Source: Clostridiales bacterium (GTDB lineage Bacteria; Bacillota; Clostridia; Lachnospirales; Lachnospiraceae). From it: a stretch of DNA of 14,667 nt. The stretch spans positions 15,675-30,341 of the forward strand of contig JAHZAR010000027.1 in the NCBI GenBank assembly GCA_019423835.1, read 5' to 3'. The notes beneath the pieces are model-generated. The model did not search any database, had not been told where the DNA came from, and was given only the letters and a program-made list of their open reading frames with translations. Below are positions 14,443-14,667 of this stretch, in pieces. Position numbers and translations under genes: made by a program. Every line of letters starts with the position of its first letter. Positions within the stretch are counted from its first letter, which is position 1.

Positions 14443-14534
14443 CTGTTTTCTCCTGACATATTCATGAATTTCTGCATTTTGCCAGCCCTGTACCGCATCG
14501 GAGAAACAGGGAAAAGCAGGCAGAATCCGCTTCC

Positions 14535-14563
14535 ATTATACACAAGGATCCGGAATCTGTCAT
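14535..14563 (-). promoter_or_regulatory. Promoter of the PfkB kinase
   Basis: Read on the minus strand, ATGACA (complement of 14558-14563, 5 of 6 matches) and a perfect TATAAT (complement of 14535-14540) are spaced by 17 bp. The predicted start near 14528 gives a leader of ~85 nt. That leader contains the 10-bp palindrome ATTCATGAAT (14460-14469), about 17 bases before the start codon. Confidence 0.8.
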
Positions 14564-14624
14564 TTGGATAAAGAAAAATAAATCGGGCTGTCAGAGAGCC
14601 GGGACAGTGAGGCTGGATATTCTT

Positions 14625-14664
14625 GTGCGATGAAATCGCACTTCCGGAAATCTGGAAATCAGAT
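14625..14664. repeat. Small inverted repeats at the right end, no gene seen
   Basis: GTGCGAT (14625-14631) and ATCGCAC (14635-14641) form a perfect 7-bp stem with a 3-nt GAA loop. ATCTG (14650-14654) and CAGAT (14660-14664) form a second, weaker one. The octamers CGGAAATC and TGGAAATC repeat in tandem at 14645-14652 and 14653-14660. Bases 14564-14667 show no coding potential on either strand within the window. The compact hairpin could belong to a dispersed intergenic repeat or to a neighbouring gene's control region outside the window. Confidence 0.45.
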
Positions 14665-14667
14665 GTC

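Overview
The window looks like chromosomal housekeeping DNA from a member of the Clostridia, most likely Lachnospiraceae. Grounds for this: strong AGGAGG-type ribosome binding sites, Bacillota-type sigma-A promoters, the conserved run plsX-acpP-rnc-smc-ftsY, a type III pantothenate kinase, a type-1 PTS EIIB domain, and a composition near 50% G+C or slightly above. The assignment rests on gene content and protein flavour, not on a database search. I see no mobile element, CRISPR array, rRNA or tRNA.

Layout. (1) Positions 1-236 are the 3' end of a sugar PTS permease ending in an EIIB domain, closed by a strong intrinsic terminator (261-308). (2) A good promoter (363-391) drives coaX, the first step of coenzyme A synthesis; a SpoU/TrmH-family RNA 2'-O-methyltransferase follows after a 165-bp gap that holds two hairpins. 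(3) A promoter at 2277-2305 drives plsX, and a second one at 3455-3483 drives acpP, probably continuing through rnc, smc and ftsY. This cluster links phospholipid precursor synthesis (PlsX uses acyl-ACP), double-stranded RNA processing, chromosome organisation and the SRP receptor. Genes often found beside it in Bacillota (yceD-rpmF upstream of plsX, ylxM-ffh downstream of ftsY) are absent from the flanks here. (4) After an AT-rich control region (about 9300-9340) comes a same-strand set: an ACT-domain threonine ammonia-lyase, a CLC-family antiporter whose residues point to the fluoride-exporting CLC-F branch, and an amidohydrolase resembling MTA/SAH deaminases. It ends in a hairpin terminator (13422-13477). 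(5) A convergent PfkB-family kinase of unknown substrate lies on the minus strand with its own promoter (14535-14563). The last ~100 bases hold small inverted repeats and no gene.

The genes are mostly well known. I do not see a convincing undescribed multi-gene system. The points most worth checking are the CLC-F-like antiporter with no visible fluoride riboswitch, the Arg-to-Leu change in the CoaX GxDR motif, repeat elements around the plsX and ilvA promoters, and the end-of-window hairpin.
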